In this document: positions 15,367 to 22,467 of the stretch, piece by piece | Numbering within the stretch: position 1 is the first letter of the stretch | Layout of the letters: the number at the start of each line of letters is the position of its first letter | Source of the DNA: a virus | Reading direction: 5' to 3' (one strand) | DNA: 36,343 nt | IMG/VR virus record: IMGVR_UViG_3300020383_000016 | Span: 1-36,343 of that record | Made by a program: the position numbers and the translations under genes | Notes under the pieces: generated by a model | What the model was told of the DNA's origin: nothing | The model's database searches: none | The model's input: only the letters and a program-made list of their open reading frames with translations

Positions 15367-15370
15367 TCAA
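14552..15370 (-). CDS. DNA cytosine-5 methyltransferase
   Basis: 272 residues from a TTG at 15370, preceded by AAGGGGG. It has the C5-methyltransferase motifs: I LFAGAGGGILGG (about residues 6-17, S-adenosylmethionine), IV GGFPCQDIS with catalytic Cys77, VI FVFVENSP (Glu115), VIII APHRRKRIWIVA (about 151-162) and X KALGNGQVSR near the end. The target-recognition region between motifs VIII and X is short. The frame is open upstream to an ATG at 15529, but that part is covered by the 82-residue gene, so the TTG is preferred. Probably protects phage DNA from host restriction. Its entire length is overlapped by another same-strand frame starting 4 nt later. Confidence 0.88.
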   Translation of the reverse strand: MNELALFAGAGGGILGGHLLGWRTVCAVEFDPYAASVLAARQNDGILPPFPIWDDVRTFSGRPWRGLVDVVSGGFPCQDISVAGGGAGLDGERSGLWGEMRRIIGEVRPRFVFVENSPALTSRGLGRVLGDLAELGFDAEWGVLGADDLGAPHRRKRIWIVADAYRVREPQPQGSEQQEWRRVGDSRKEMADAGCLNEQGKQPGQPDPQEWRGSVERPPRSCSDGFGRWPAEPDMGRVADGLAGRVDRLKALGNGQVSRVAATAFELLSGRE

Positions 15371-15615
15371 GACAACCCCCTTTCGGCTTCTGGGATCATC
15401 ACCCTGCCTGCACGGTGGTCGTGCCAGCCAGCGGCGAACCAGCTTTCTCCACAAGACCTGATGCCAATCTCGGCTAGCGGCTCGCCCTCGTGACTTGAAT
15501 GTGCGCCCAGCGAATATTGCCTGGCGCACTCCGGTGAAATGGCATAGCGAGCCGCGATGTTATAGATCAAATCCAACTTCTCCGGCTCTGGCCGAAGGGC
15601 CTCGCGCGCGGTCAT
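15367..15615 (-). CDS. Hypothetical protein upstream of the methyltransferase
   Basis: 82 residues from ATG at 15615, which overlaps the stop of the 42-residue membrane protein (ATGA). It contains REALRPEPEKLDLIYNIAAR, then ARQYSLGAHSSHEGEPLAEI and CGESWFAAGWHDHRAGRVMI. No domain recognised. Its TGA is followed at once by the ATG of the 274-residue frame, so translation of that frame is probably coupled to it. Confidence 0.65.
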   Translation of the reverse strand: MTAREALRPEPEKLDLIYNIAARYAISPECARQYSLGAHSSHEGEPLAEIGIRSCGESWFAAGWHDHRAGRVMIPEAERGLS

Positions 15616-15740
15616 GCCGTCACCCCGCCGAGAATCAGCCAGAACGTCACCACCACCGACCAGGCATAGCTGCCGGCCAGCAGGGCGAGGGCAACCCACA
15701 CCACCGCGCGCCGAGCGCGCTGTCGCTTACTGCCATACAT
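15612..15740 (-). CDS. 42-residue single-pass membrane protein
   Basis: A gene too short for usual calling thresholds: MYGSKRQRARRAVVWVALAL followed by LAGSYAWSVVVTFWLILGG and VTA. A basic N-terminus and one or two hydrophobic stretches predict a small inner-membrane protein, N-terminus inside. It overlaps the stop of the Q-like gene at its start (15727-15740) and the start of the 82-residue gene at its end (ATGA), which supports that it is translated. Function unknown; superinfection exclusion and lysis-timing proteins are often of this size. Confidence 0.6.
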   Translation of the reverse strand: MYGSKRQRARRAVVWVALALLAGSYAWSVVVTFWLILGGVTA

Positions 15741-16374
15741 CGGTTATCTCCCACAACGCCGCGAGCGCCTCGCGGTCGATCCTGTCCATCAGCCGATGCA
15801 TCGCCTGCCAGCGCGGGCACCAATGCTGATCCCAATTCGATTCCTTTACGCCCAGCAACTCCCGCACGCGGGCCGGCTCGTGTATCGAGCGGCCGCTATT
15901 CTTGCGCGCCTTGTGGTCCTGCACCGCCAGGTGCGCCAGGCCCTTGGCGCGGGCCAGGGTCTTGCCTTGCGCGCGTCCCAGCGAGGGCTGGAAGCCTGCC
16001 CACAGCAGGCCCACGACGCCGGCCTCGTCGCTCCACTCCCGCGAATCGGCGTAGGCGTAACGCAGCCAATGCTGATGCTCGGCCGGCAGCCTGCCGATCG
16101 CTTGAACCATGCGGGCGTTGTCGAACGCCCAGGGCGGCAGGGGCATGGTTGAACCTTTCTTTGGCCGGGTTTCGGATGCTTTCACCCGCGTAACCACACG
16201 GGCCATTTCAGCCTCGCGGCGAGCGAGGGCTGTCATTGGCTTGCGATCGTTATAGCGTTCATCGGTGTAACGGGCGGTGCTCTCGACCATTCGGCGAGGC
16301 GTCACGGCCACATGGGCGCGAATGACGGCGGTGCGCATATAGGCAAGATCCTGCGGGGCAATATGGGCCGGCAT
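15727..16374 (-). CDS. Putative antiterminator Q-like protein
   Basis: 215 residues. The C-terminal two thirds (LPAEHQHWLRYAYADSREW, then LGRAQGKTLARAKGLAHLAV, VRELLGVKESNWDQHWCPRW and DRIDREALAALWEI) resemble the DUF1133-type phage proteins found in the place of lambda Q, with a helix-turn-helix-like stretch near VRELLGVKESNW. Location supports this: it is the last regulatory gene before the lysis/late genes, which are preceded by two terminators. The N-terminal 75 residues are basic. Assignment is by layout and position only; another late activator is possible. Confidence 0.5.
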   Translation of the reverse strand: MPAHIAPQDLAYMRTAVIRAHVAVTPRRMVESTARYTDERYNDRKPMTALARREAEMARVVTRVKASETRPKKGSTMPLPPWAFDNARMVQAIGRLPAEHQHWLRYAYADSREWSDEAGVVGLLWAGFQPSLGRAQGKTLARAKGLAHLAVQDHKARKNSGRSIHEPARVRELLGVKESNWDQHWCPRWQAMHRLMDRIDREALAALWEITDVWQ

Positions 16375-16376
16375 GG

Positions 16377-16604
16377 CTACCTCCGACGACGGGCGCGCTG
16401 ATCGGCGATAACTGCGCAGTCAATGCAGCGCACGGCATACGGCAGCGCCGCCCGGCGCTCGGCAGGAATCGGGTCGTCACAGTCGACGCATTCCTCGCGA
16501 CCAGGGCGCTGCTCCCGCTTGGCCGCCTCATGACGCAGGCGCGCCTCGAGGCGCGCCTGTTCGCGGGCTTCGCTGTCTGCGACGGCGTCGATGAAATCAG
16601 GCAT
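16377..16604 (-). CDS. TraR/DksA-type C4 zinc-finger protein
   Basis: 75 residues from ATG at 16604; GAGGTGA lies 6 nt upstream, and an in-frame GTG at 16613 falls inside that ribosome site. After a helical N-terminus (DFIDAVADSEAREQARLEAR) comes the zinc finger ECVDCDDPIP...CIDC, the four-Cys pattern of the DksA/TraR family that binds the RNA-polymerase secondary channel. Phages of the P2 and lambda type carry such short versions (about 70-80 residues). Overlaps the upstream gene by 8 bp. Confidence 0.85.
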   Translation of the reverse strand: MPDFIDAVADSEAREQARLEARLRHEAAKREQRPGREECVDCDDPIPAERRAALPYAVRCIDCAVIADQRARRRR

Positions 16605-17247
16605 GACCGTCACCTCGCTGGCGGGCTAGCTCGGCCGAGGCATCCATCAGCTCGATGGTGTATCTCAGCGCGTTGCGCGGCAGGGGCCGGCCGGTGCCCT
16701 GCGACAAGGCGACTAGCTCGCTGGCGACGTGCTCCATTGCCTCGAGCCCTTCCTTGAACATGCGCTCGACGGCGGCGGGGTCGTCGTCGCGGTGATAGGC
16801 GCCGTCGTGGGCCGGCTGGCAAGCGGCGATGAACTCGCCCACCTCGCGCATCACGTCACCCAGGCGAGCCACCGTGGCCCGAGGCGCGTTAGTGGAAGGT
16901 GTCGGCAGGCGGATATCGAGAACGCCGGCGATCGCCAGCAGTTCGGCTCGCGCGGCCTGATAGTGGTCATCGGGCAGACAACTAAGCCAGGTCCACTTCC
17001 ATTCCAGTGGAAACGGCTGCGTACCGTTGAAGATCCTGCCCACACGAACGCCCCAGGCGCGGCGCGCTCGTATGTACTCGTCACCGCTGGCTGGTGCCGG
17101 CATGGGGTCGATCTGCCCGTCGCGCTCGAGGGCGGGCGCGAGCAGCTCATTGGCGAAGCGCTCCACGCTCCACTGCGAGTTTTCAAACCAGCCGCGCGTG
17201 TACCCCAGCACAACGCTACTTTCAGTCTTGTGGCCCATATCACTCAT
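16597..17247 (-). CDS. Unknown phage regulator-position protein, divergent from the repressor
   Basis: 216 residues, first gene of the minus-strand operon facing the repressor, i.e. the cro/cII position. It starts MSDMGHKTESSVVLGYTRGW (Met4 at 17238 is an alternative start) and has FPLEWKWTWLSCLPDD followed by a helical C-terminal half with MREVGEFIAACQP and ERMFKEGLEAMEHVASELVA. No helix-turn-helix could be identified with confidence. It might be an early regulator or a replication-related factor. Unrecognised family. Confidence 0.6.
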   Translation of the reverse strand: MSDMGHKTESSVVLGYTRGWFENSQWSVERFANELLAPALERDGQIDPMPAPASGDEYIRARRAWGVRVGRIFNGTQPFPLEWKWTWLSCLPDDHYQAARAELLAIAGVLDIRLPTPSTNAPRATVARLGDVMREVGEFIAACQPAHDGAYHRDDDPAAVERMFKEGLEAMEHVASELVALSQGTGRPLPRNALRYTIELMDASAELARQRGDGHA

Positions 17248-17260
17248 TCCCGTGCGTGTC

Positions 17261-17289
17261 GTTATATGTTGCTAAGCCCACATTGTCAT
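17261..17289 (-). promoter_or_regulatory. Early rightward-type promoter of the minus-strand operon
   Basis: On the minus strand: -35 ATGACA (17289-17284), 17-bp spacer, -10 TATAAC (17266-17261), each 5 of 6 to the sigma-70 consensus. It lies 14 bp upstream of the first gene at 17247 and overlaps the palindrome at 17286-17297, so the repressor bound there would block it. Confidence 0.65.
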
Positions 17290-17297
17290 AATTATGA
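17286..17297. promoter_or_regulatory. Palindromic operator candidate of the immunity region
   Basis: TCATAATTATGA is a perfect 12-bp palindrome that covers the -35 of the minus-strand promoter. A wider inverted pair TGTTGC (17268-17273 region) and GCAACA (17306-17311 region) encloses it. Both are between the divergent repressor and early genes, as expected of repressor operators. Confidence 0.5.
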
Positions 17298-17382
17298 GAA
17301 AAATGGCAACACAATTCCATTATCGAACGTGGATATTTCATGGTTTAGCGAAGGACAATAGAGAAACAGGGAACGAGGGGCG

Positions 17383-18057
17383 ATGATGAAACCGACTTTA
17401 GATATAGGGCCTGCTATCAAAGCCCGTCGACACGCGCGGGGCTGGACCCTGCAACAACTTTGCGACGAGACCGGCGGGGCTATCTACACGAGCCACCTGT
17501 CATCGATCGAGCGCGGCAAAATGACGCCCAACGTGGCCATCGCTGCGGCGATCGCCAAGGCGTTGAGCGTCAGCCTTGATGCACTGATAGAGGAGAGCCG
17601 CGTCGGCGGCTTGCAGATCGCAACCAGCGAAATGGCCCGGCGCGTGCCGGTCATTACTTGGGAGAATGCGGCGCAGTGGGCCGCAAATCCCGACGTAGCA
17701 GGGCTTCCACAGGCCACGCCTTGGGTCTTGCCGCTGGACAACCCACCGGGCCGACAGTTCGCCATGATCGTGAGAGACGAGGCCATGCACGCGCCGAGCG
17801 GGCCAGCCTTTCCGATCGGCTCGACGATCTTCGTCGACCCTACCCGGCAGGCCACGCCAAATGATTTTGTCGTCGGTCACACCGGCGACCCGACCGAGCC
17901 GACCTTCAAAAAGCTGATTCGCGACGGCTCGCAGCGCTACCTGCGCGCGCTCAATCCGCAATTTCCGATATTGCAGGTAGATGATACATTCGAGGTCATC
18001 GGGGTCGTCGTGGGCATGGCCATGCGCCTGCGCAACGGCCTTGTTACAGAAAAATGA
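17383..18057 (+). CDS. CI-type phage repressor lacking self-cleavage residues
   Basis: 224 residues, ATG preceded by GAGGGG. Residues about 10-65 are a lambda-repressor-like helix-turn-helix (WTLQQLCDETGGAIYTSHLS, SSIERGKMTPN). Residues about 90-218 are an S24/LexA-like domain that aligns well with lambda CI, including APSGPAFP, TIFVDP, TFKKLIRDG and LNPQFPI. The active-site Lys is kept (176/177 in FKKLIRD), but the catalytic Ser of the GDSM motif is Ala134 (VRDEAMHAP), and the scissile Ala-Gly is Ala96-Ala97 (ITWENAAQW). So it probably maintains lysogeny but does not cleave itself on RecA activation. Expressed away from the early operon, with a GC-rich hairpin behind it. Confidence 0.9.
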   Translation: MMKPTLDIGPAIKARRHARGWTLQQLCDETGGAIYTSHLSSIERGKMTPNVAIAAAIAKALSVSLDALIEESRVGGLQIATSEMARRVPVITWENAAQWAANPDVAGLPQATPWVLPLDNPPGRQFAMIVRDEAMHAPSGPAFPIGSTIFVDPTRQATPNDFVVGHTGDPTEPTFKKLIRDGSQRYLRALNPQFPILQVDDTFEVIGVVVGMAMRLRNGLVTEK

Positions 18058-18154
18058 GATTGTAGCATTTCAGGATAATGGGAATTTGGCGTACACTGAC
18101 GGGGCCGCCCCGCTAGGCACGACCAGAAACCTGATGCACTGAGTACCAAAAGCA

Positions 18155-18181
18155 AAGGCCGGGGTTTGCGGCCCCGGCCTT
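18155..18181 (+). terminator. Hairpin behind the repressor gene
   Basis: AAGGCCGGGG (18155-18164) pairs with CCCCGGCCTT (18172-18181) around TTTGCGG. A strong stem but with only two T after it on the plus strand, so it is a terminator of uncertain strength. It separates the repressor from the rep leader. Confidence 0.6.
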
Positions 18182-18206
18182 GCGATGAAGCGAATCAACC
18201 TAACTG

Positions 18207-18277
18207 ACTGATCCTTAAAACGTTTATCTGTTTTAGCGGGCAGAAAAACGTAAAAACTACCTTTGGCAAGGATCAGT
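18207..18277. repeat. Long-range inverted repeat in the rep leader
   Basis: ACTGATCCTT (18207-18216) and AAGGATCAGT (18268-18277) are perfect inverted repeats 51 bp apart, enclosing an AT-rich stretch that also holds the palindrome AAACGTTT. Located 72 bp upstream of rep, where a structured leader or antisense RNA could control replication protein synthesis. Function is inference. Confidence 0.5.
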
Positions 18278-18309
18278 GTAGGCGGGCTGCTCGATCGCTT
18301 CAACGCTTT

Positions 18310-18337
18310 GCGCTTTTGTGCTTTTGTGCTTTTGCGC
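18310..18337. repeat. 8-bp phased tetramer-box array, site C, at the rep start
   Basis: GCGC 18310, GTGC 18318, GTGC 18326 and GCGC 18334, separated by TTTT spacers throughout. The array ends at the ribosome site (AAAGGA, 18337-18342) of the replication gene, so a protein bound here could control rep expression or couple it to partition. Confidence 0.7.
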
Positions 18338-18348
18338 AAAGGAATAAC

Positions 18349-21300
18349 ATGACACGCAACCCAGCAGCGACGGGCCTCGCCGGCTTCTACCGGGAACGCT
18401 TCAACAGCGACCCCTATGCCCTCATGGCCTACTTCGAGCGCGAGATCGACGCGCTCGCCGCCGGCGTCGGCATCGAATGGTCATCCATCAGCGCCGACAT
18501 CAATCTCGGCGGAGGCAAGTACCGCGGCAAGATCGCCGCCACCGAGAAGCGCTTCAAGAACAAGGTCATGGTTTGGGGCGACACCAAGCGCGCCGAGCAG
18601 GGCTTCGACTTCCCCTTTCTTACCTTCAACAACAACGTCGCCAGCATCGACCCCGAGACCTGGTCAGGCCTCGACGCGCTCTGGCGGCTGTACAAAGAGC
18701 AGGGCGGCGAGTCTGTTGGCGATGCCAAGCATGCCGCGTGGCTCAAGCGGCAGGCCGACAAGGCTGCCGAGCGCGAGGCGCGGCGCGCCGAGCGCGAGCG
18801 CCACGAACGCCACCTCGCCGAGCTGATCACCGGCGAAAAGAACGCCTATGAAATGGCGTGGTTCCGCGGCGGCGAGCAGCGCTTCGGCTATTGGAGCGAG
18901 CGTGCCAAGGCCGAGCGTCACGACACCGTCGTCGCCCTCGGCGACGAGGACGGCAGCGCCCCCTACCTGGTCAAGAAAGGCGTCGGCGATATCGCCCAGG
19001 TCGTGCAGCTCAAGCGCATGTGCGACCGCCTCGGCGAGTTCACCGCGGTGCCCCTGCAGAACGTCGCCGGCGACTTCCTCGGCCTGCAGCGACTCTATGC
19101 CGACAAGAAACTGCAGGGAACCGGCGTCAAGATGGACGGCGCCCACTGCGTGATAGGCGACCTCGAGACCGCCAAGCGGCGCTATGTCGTCGAAGGCTTT
19201 GCCACCGGCGCGAGCATCTTTCTCGCCGAGGCCACCGGCGGCAACGACGTCGCCGTCATCGTCGCCTTCAACGCCGGCAACCTGGCCAAGGTCTGCCGCG
19301 ACTTCCAGCATCACCACCCCGGCTGGCGGCTGATCAACGGTGCCGATAACGACCGCTGGACCCCGGCCGGTAACGCCGGTGTGCTCGCCGCGCTCGAAAT
19401 CCACCGCGACATGGGCCACTGGGCCGTGCTGCCCAACTTCGACACCCTGATCGAGGAGGGCGTCGTCGAGGCCTCGGCCATCTACGCCAAGAGCGCTCAG
19501 GGCAAAGGCCCGACCGACTGGAATGACTACCACCTGATGGCCGGTCTCGAGGCCACCCGCAAGGCCCTGCGTTCCCGCGAGGTAAATCTGCGCGCCGAGC
19601 CGGCATGGTTCGACTATACCCTGCAGCGCCTGCCGCACACCGGCCTCGGCTGCGAGAAAGCCGCCCTGTCGGCGATCGCCGCCGGTATGATGCTCGTGCC
19701 GATCAAGTTCGGTACTCGCGAGGTCGTCGAGGCCGTCCTCGAGCGCCTGCCCGGCGGTGTCCAGGTCAATCGATTCAAGATCAAATCGCGCGCCATGTGG
19801 CTGGCGAAAATCAAGATGAACCAGGCCCGCGAGCTGCGCAGCTTTTCCCCCGACGCCCTTTCGCGCGTCAACCACCTCAAGGTGCCTGGCGTGCGCGGCG
19901 AGCACGGCAATACCCTGCTGCCCGAGCACCTGGCCTGCCTGGTCGACAGCCTCGAGGGCTTCGTCATCGTGCGCGCGCCCATGGGCTCGGGAAAGACCGA
20001 GAAGCTGATCGCGCCGCTCATGCAGGACGCCCCGAAAGCGGCCTACATCGCCCACCGTATCAGCCTGATCGGCGACGCCGCCTATCGCCTCAACACCCAG
20101 CACTATCAGCAGGTATGCGCCGCCGAAATGCCCGACGTCTCGCACTTGTCCTGCTGCGTCAATTCGCTGACCAATCCCAAGTTCTACAACACCGACGGTC
20201 GATCATGGTTCACCACCTGCGACACGTTGTGCATCGACGAAGCCAGCCAGGTGGTGCGCCACACCACCACCGGGCCCGTCGATTCACCAGTGCGCGTCAT
20301 GGACGCCCTGACCGACGCCATGGCTGCCAGTCGCCGCACGATCCTTTGCGACGCTGACGCCAACGACTCGGTCATCGAACTGTGCGAGATGGCCAACCCC
20401 GACAAGCCGATCACCGTCATCGAGGTCGACGGCACCGCCGATCATATCCGGGTCGACCATTCCGACGACGAAAGCGTCTGGCAGCACGCCCTCGAGCTGA
20501 TCACCAAGGGGCGCCGCGTCCTGGTCGCGAACGACTCGGCCGAAAGCGCCAAGAAACTGGCCGCCGCGGTCGAGGAGCGCAACCCCGACGCCCGCATTCT
20601 GCTCGTCCACAAGGACAGTAAAGCCAACCCCGCCGTCGAGGCCTTCCTCGATCGCCCCAACGCCGAGGCCACCAAGTACGACGTGCTGATCTACTCGCCG
20701 GCGATCTCGAGCGGTGTCTCGATCACCGTCTCTCACTTCGAGCACCACATCGGCATTTTCAGCGGCAACACCGTCAGCCCCGCCGACGCCGTGCAGATGC
20801 TACGCCGTGACCGCACCGCTCGGCACTACCTGGTCGGCATCGGTCACACCAACAAGCAAAGCGTCACTGATCGCGAGGCGCTTTTTCGCGGTTTGGTCGC
20901 TGCCGACGTCGTCGCCTGCGAGTATGAGGAGACCACCGACGAGATCCTGCTGCGCCGACACAAGACCGTGTTCGACGAGCTCTATCTCTCGTGCCGCGTC
21001 AGCGAGAACAAGGCCCGCAACAACTTCGCCAACACGCTGCTCTTGATGCTTTACGCCGACGGCTACCAGGTGAACCACGTGGCCACCGACAAGGACGCCG
21101 TCGATGCCTCTCGAAGGAACCGCAAGAAAGCCGGCGAGATCGTGTTCAGTAATCGCCTGACGCTGCTGCAGTCGGTCGACACGCCCGACGAGGAGGCGTT
21201 CGCCCGCATGAACCGGCAGGAGATGCGTAGCGAGGCCGAGCAGGCCCAGGTCGACCGATACAACATCGTCCATCAGCTCGGCGTAGACGAGATCAGCGAG

Positions 21301-22143
21301 GACCACGTCAAGTTCTTCGACGATCACGGTATCGCCAAGGTCGTGGCACTCGAGCTGCTACAGGCCACCGAAGACCAGGCGCGCGAGTATGATCGCGCCC
21401 AGCGAAACGCCCGCGTCGTGCTCACCAAGCACCGCTGGAAAACGCCGGTGCACCGCTTCATGGTGCGTGTCTTCGAGATCCTTGGTCTCGACCGCTACAC
21501 CGGCGAGGGCGAGTTCAATACGGAGCAATGCCGTCAAATCTTGGCTCTGATCCGCGAAAGCGAAGAAAGCCTTGACATGTACAATGCCATGCGCCTTGGC
21601 CGTCACGTCGACGCCAAGGATAAGCGGGTCTGCGCTACCACCGTCACCAAGTCCATTCTCGAACGCCTCGGTGTCAGCGTCCTCAAGCGTGCGAGCAACG
21701 GCAAGAACCTCTACCGCATCAACCCCGAGGACTGGCAGCAGGTGTCTGCCTACGTCGAGCAGCGTGCCGCGCGTGGCGTCCACTCGCTCGAGACCCATGA
21801 AAGCACCACCTACCACGAGCCCAAGCGCCGCGACGACGACCAGCCGAAGACCAGTGACACCTCGCCCCAGCCGCTCAACCATACGGGTTCGGGCGACAGT
21901 GACACTTTGCAGTTAGGGGGTGATACGCCCACTGAAAAATATCACTGTGATATCAGTCTCCGCGAAAGAACCTTGGCCACCATCGCTCGCTTTAAGCCCT
22001 CCGGTATCACTGTTGATCAACTGGCCAAGGTGATGACGCCGCAAACGCTCAGGATTATCGGGACCTGTCATGACGAGGGGCATGCGCAATGGATGATCGA
22101 GTACACGGCCGGCTTGCTGATGCGTCACTATGCGGTACGATGA
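18349..22143 (+). CDS. repA: Replication protein RepA-like (primase-helicase)
   Basis: 1264 residues from ATG at 18349, preceded by AAAGGA; an in-frame ATG at 18316 lies inside the box array and is less likely. It has a TOPRIM primase part (VVEGFATGASIF from residue 280, acidic partner NGADNDRW near 330) and an SF2-type helicase part with Walker A APMGSGKTEK (about 543-552), LCIDEASQV Walker B near 628, ADANDSVIEL, VLVANDSAES and SPAISSGVS. The size and order match the multifunctional RepA of the linear plasmid prophage N15 (about 1324 residues), which carries primase and helicase activities and whose gene contains the origin. The last ~150 residues are hydrophilic. An origin within this gene is possible but not visible. 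Confidence 0.9.
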   Translation: MTRNPAATGLAGFYRERFNSDPYALMAYFEREIDALAAGVGIEWSSISADINLGGGKYRGKIAATEKRFKNKVMVWGDTKRAEQGFDFPFLTFNNNVASIDPETWSGLDALWRLYKEQGGESVGDAKHAAWLKRQADKAAEREARRAERERHERHLAELITGEKNAYEMAWFRGGEQRFGYWSERAKAERHDTVVALGDEDGSAPYLVKKGVGDIAQVVQLKRMCDRLGEFTAVPLQNVAGDFLGLQRLYADKKLQGTGVKMDGAHCVIGDLETAKRRYVVEGFATGASIFLAEATGGNDVAVIVAFNAGNLAKVCRDFQHHHPGWRLINGADNDRWTPAGNAGVLAALEIHRDMGHWAVLPNFDTLIEEGVVEASAIYAKSAQGKGPTDWNDYHLMAGLEATRKALRSREVNLRAEPAWFDYTLQRLPHTGLGCEKAALSAIAAGMMLVPIKFGTREVVEAVLERLPGGVQVNRFKIKSRAMWLAKIKMNQARELRSFSPDALSRVNHLKVPGVRGEHGNTLLPEHLACLVDSLEGFVIVRAPMGSGKTEKLIAPLMQDAPKAAYIAHRISLIGDAAYRLNTQHYQQVCAAEMPDVSHLSCCVNSLTNPKFYNTDGRSWFTTCDTLCIDEASQVVRHTTTGPVDSPVRVMDALTDAMAASRRTILCDADANDSVIELCEMANPDKPITVIEVDGTADHIRVDHSDDESVWQHALELITKGRRVLVANDSAESAKKLAAAVEERNPDARILLVHKDSKANPAVEAFLDRPNAEATKYDVLIYSPAISSGVSITVSHFEHHIGIFSGNTVSPADAVQMLRRDRTARHYLVGIGHTNKQSVTDREALFRGLVAADVVACEYEETTDEILLRRHKTVFDELYLSCRVSENKARNNFANTLLLMLYADGYQVNHVATDKDAVDASRRNRKKAGEIVFSNRLTLLQSVDTPDEEAFARMNRQEMRSEAEQAQVDRYNIVHQLGVDEISEDHVKFFDDHGIAKVVALELLQATEDQAREYDRAQRNARVVLTKHRWKTPVHRFMVRVFEILGLDRYTGEGEFNTEQCRQILALIRESEESLDMYNAMRLGRHVDAKDKRVCATTVTKSILERLGVSVLKRASNGKNLYRINPEDWQQVSAYVEQRAARGVHSLETHESTTYHEPKRRDDDQPKTSDTSPQPLNHTGSGDSDTLQLGGDTPTEKYHCDISLRERTLATIARFKPSGITVDQLAKVMTPQTLRIIGTCHDEGHAQWMIEYTAGLLMRHYAVR

Positions 22144-22153
22144 TTGGTGTACA

Positions 22154-22169
22154 CTGGATAAATAACCAG
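22154..22169 (+). promoter_or_regulatory. LexA-type SOS box upstream of the 88-codon gene
   Basis: CTGGATAAATAACCAG: the CTG-N10-CAG form of the enterobacterial/gammaproteobacterial SOS box with an AT-rich core and extended dyad (ACTGG/CCAGT, 22153-22170). It lies 31 bp upstream of the ATG at 22201, where it would overlap a promoter (TTGGTG at 22144-22149 as a possible -35). This is the only such box noticed in the intergenic regions. Confidence 0.7.
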
Positions 22170-22200
22170 TAAATACAGGGTACGACAGGGAGGAACACGA

Positions 22201-22467
22201 ATGGCATTGACGATGGAAAGCCGCGACCAAGCGGCTCTGCACACCAGCCGAGCCCAAGCGCTGCTTGCGCTGACCTCGGCTGCTGGGCACGAGGTACAGC
22301 AGCACCAGCTCCTCGAGGTGGTGGGCATCGCCCTCGAGGAGATCGACGCCGCGAGCCGCGCGCTCGCCGGCGGCGACACGAAAAAGCCGGGCATTCGCCC
22401 GGCTCCGGTCCGCATCACGCCGTGCGATCACGGCGTTGTGTGTCAGCTCTTGACCGCGGCCTCGTAG
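22201..22467 (+). CDS. Small LexA-box-controlled protein, candidate antirepressor
   Basis: 88 residues, ATG preceded by GGGAGGAAC with good spacing. The first 57 residues are helical (MESRDQAALHTSRAQALLAL, VQQHQLLEVVGIALEEIDAA), then a Pro-rich part and a short C-terminus. No family recognised. The 3' end runs through the protelomerase terminator and 25 bp into the convergent protelomerase gene, so the last third may be an accidental extension, but no earlier stop exists. An SOS box precedes the gene, and the phage repressor looks non-cleavable, so an SOS-induced antirepressor (like Tum of phage 186 or the small Gifsy antirepressors) is the leading hypothesis. Confidence 0.6.
   Translation: MALTMESRDQAALHTSRAQALLALTSAAGHEVQQHQLLEVVGIALEEIDAASRALAGGDTKKPGIRPAPVRITPCDHGVVCQLLTAAS
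22381..22404 (-). terminator. Protelomerase terminator
   Basis: AGCCGGGC (22385-22392) pairs with GCCCGGCT (22397-22404) around ATTC; on the minus strand the stem is followed by TTTTT. It lies 39 bp beyond the protelomerase stop. Confidence 0.85.

Noticed and set aside
15371-15529. Upstream ATG start for the methyltransferase
   Set aside because: This stretch is covered by the 82-residue gene, and motif I begins right after the TTG start, leaving no domain for the extra 53 residues.
18070-18339. Minus-strand 89-codon frame in the rep leader
   Set aside because: Crosses the repressor terminator and box array C; probably non-coding.
18664-20145. Minus-strand frame of 493 codons inside rep
   Set aside because: Antisense shadow of the replication gene, no start signals.
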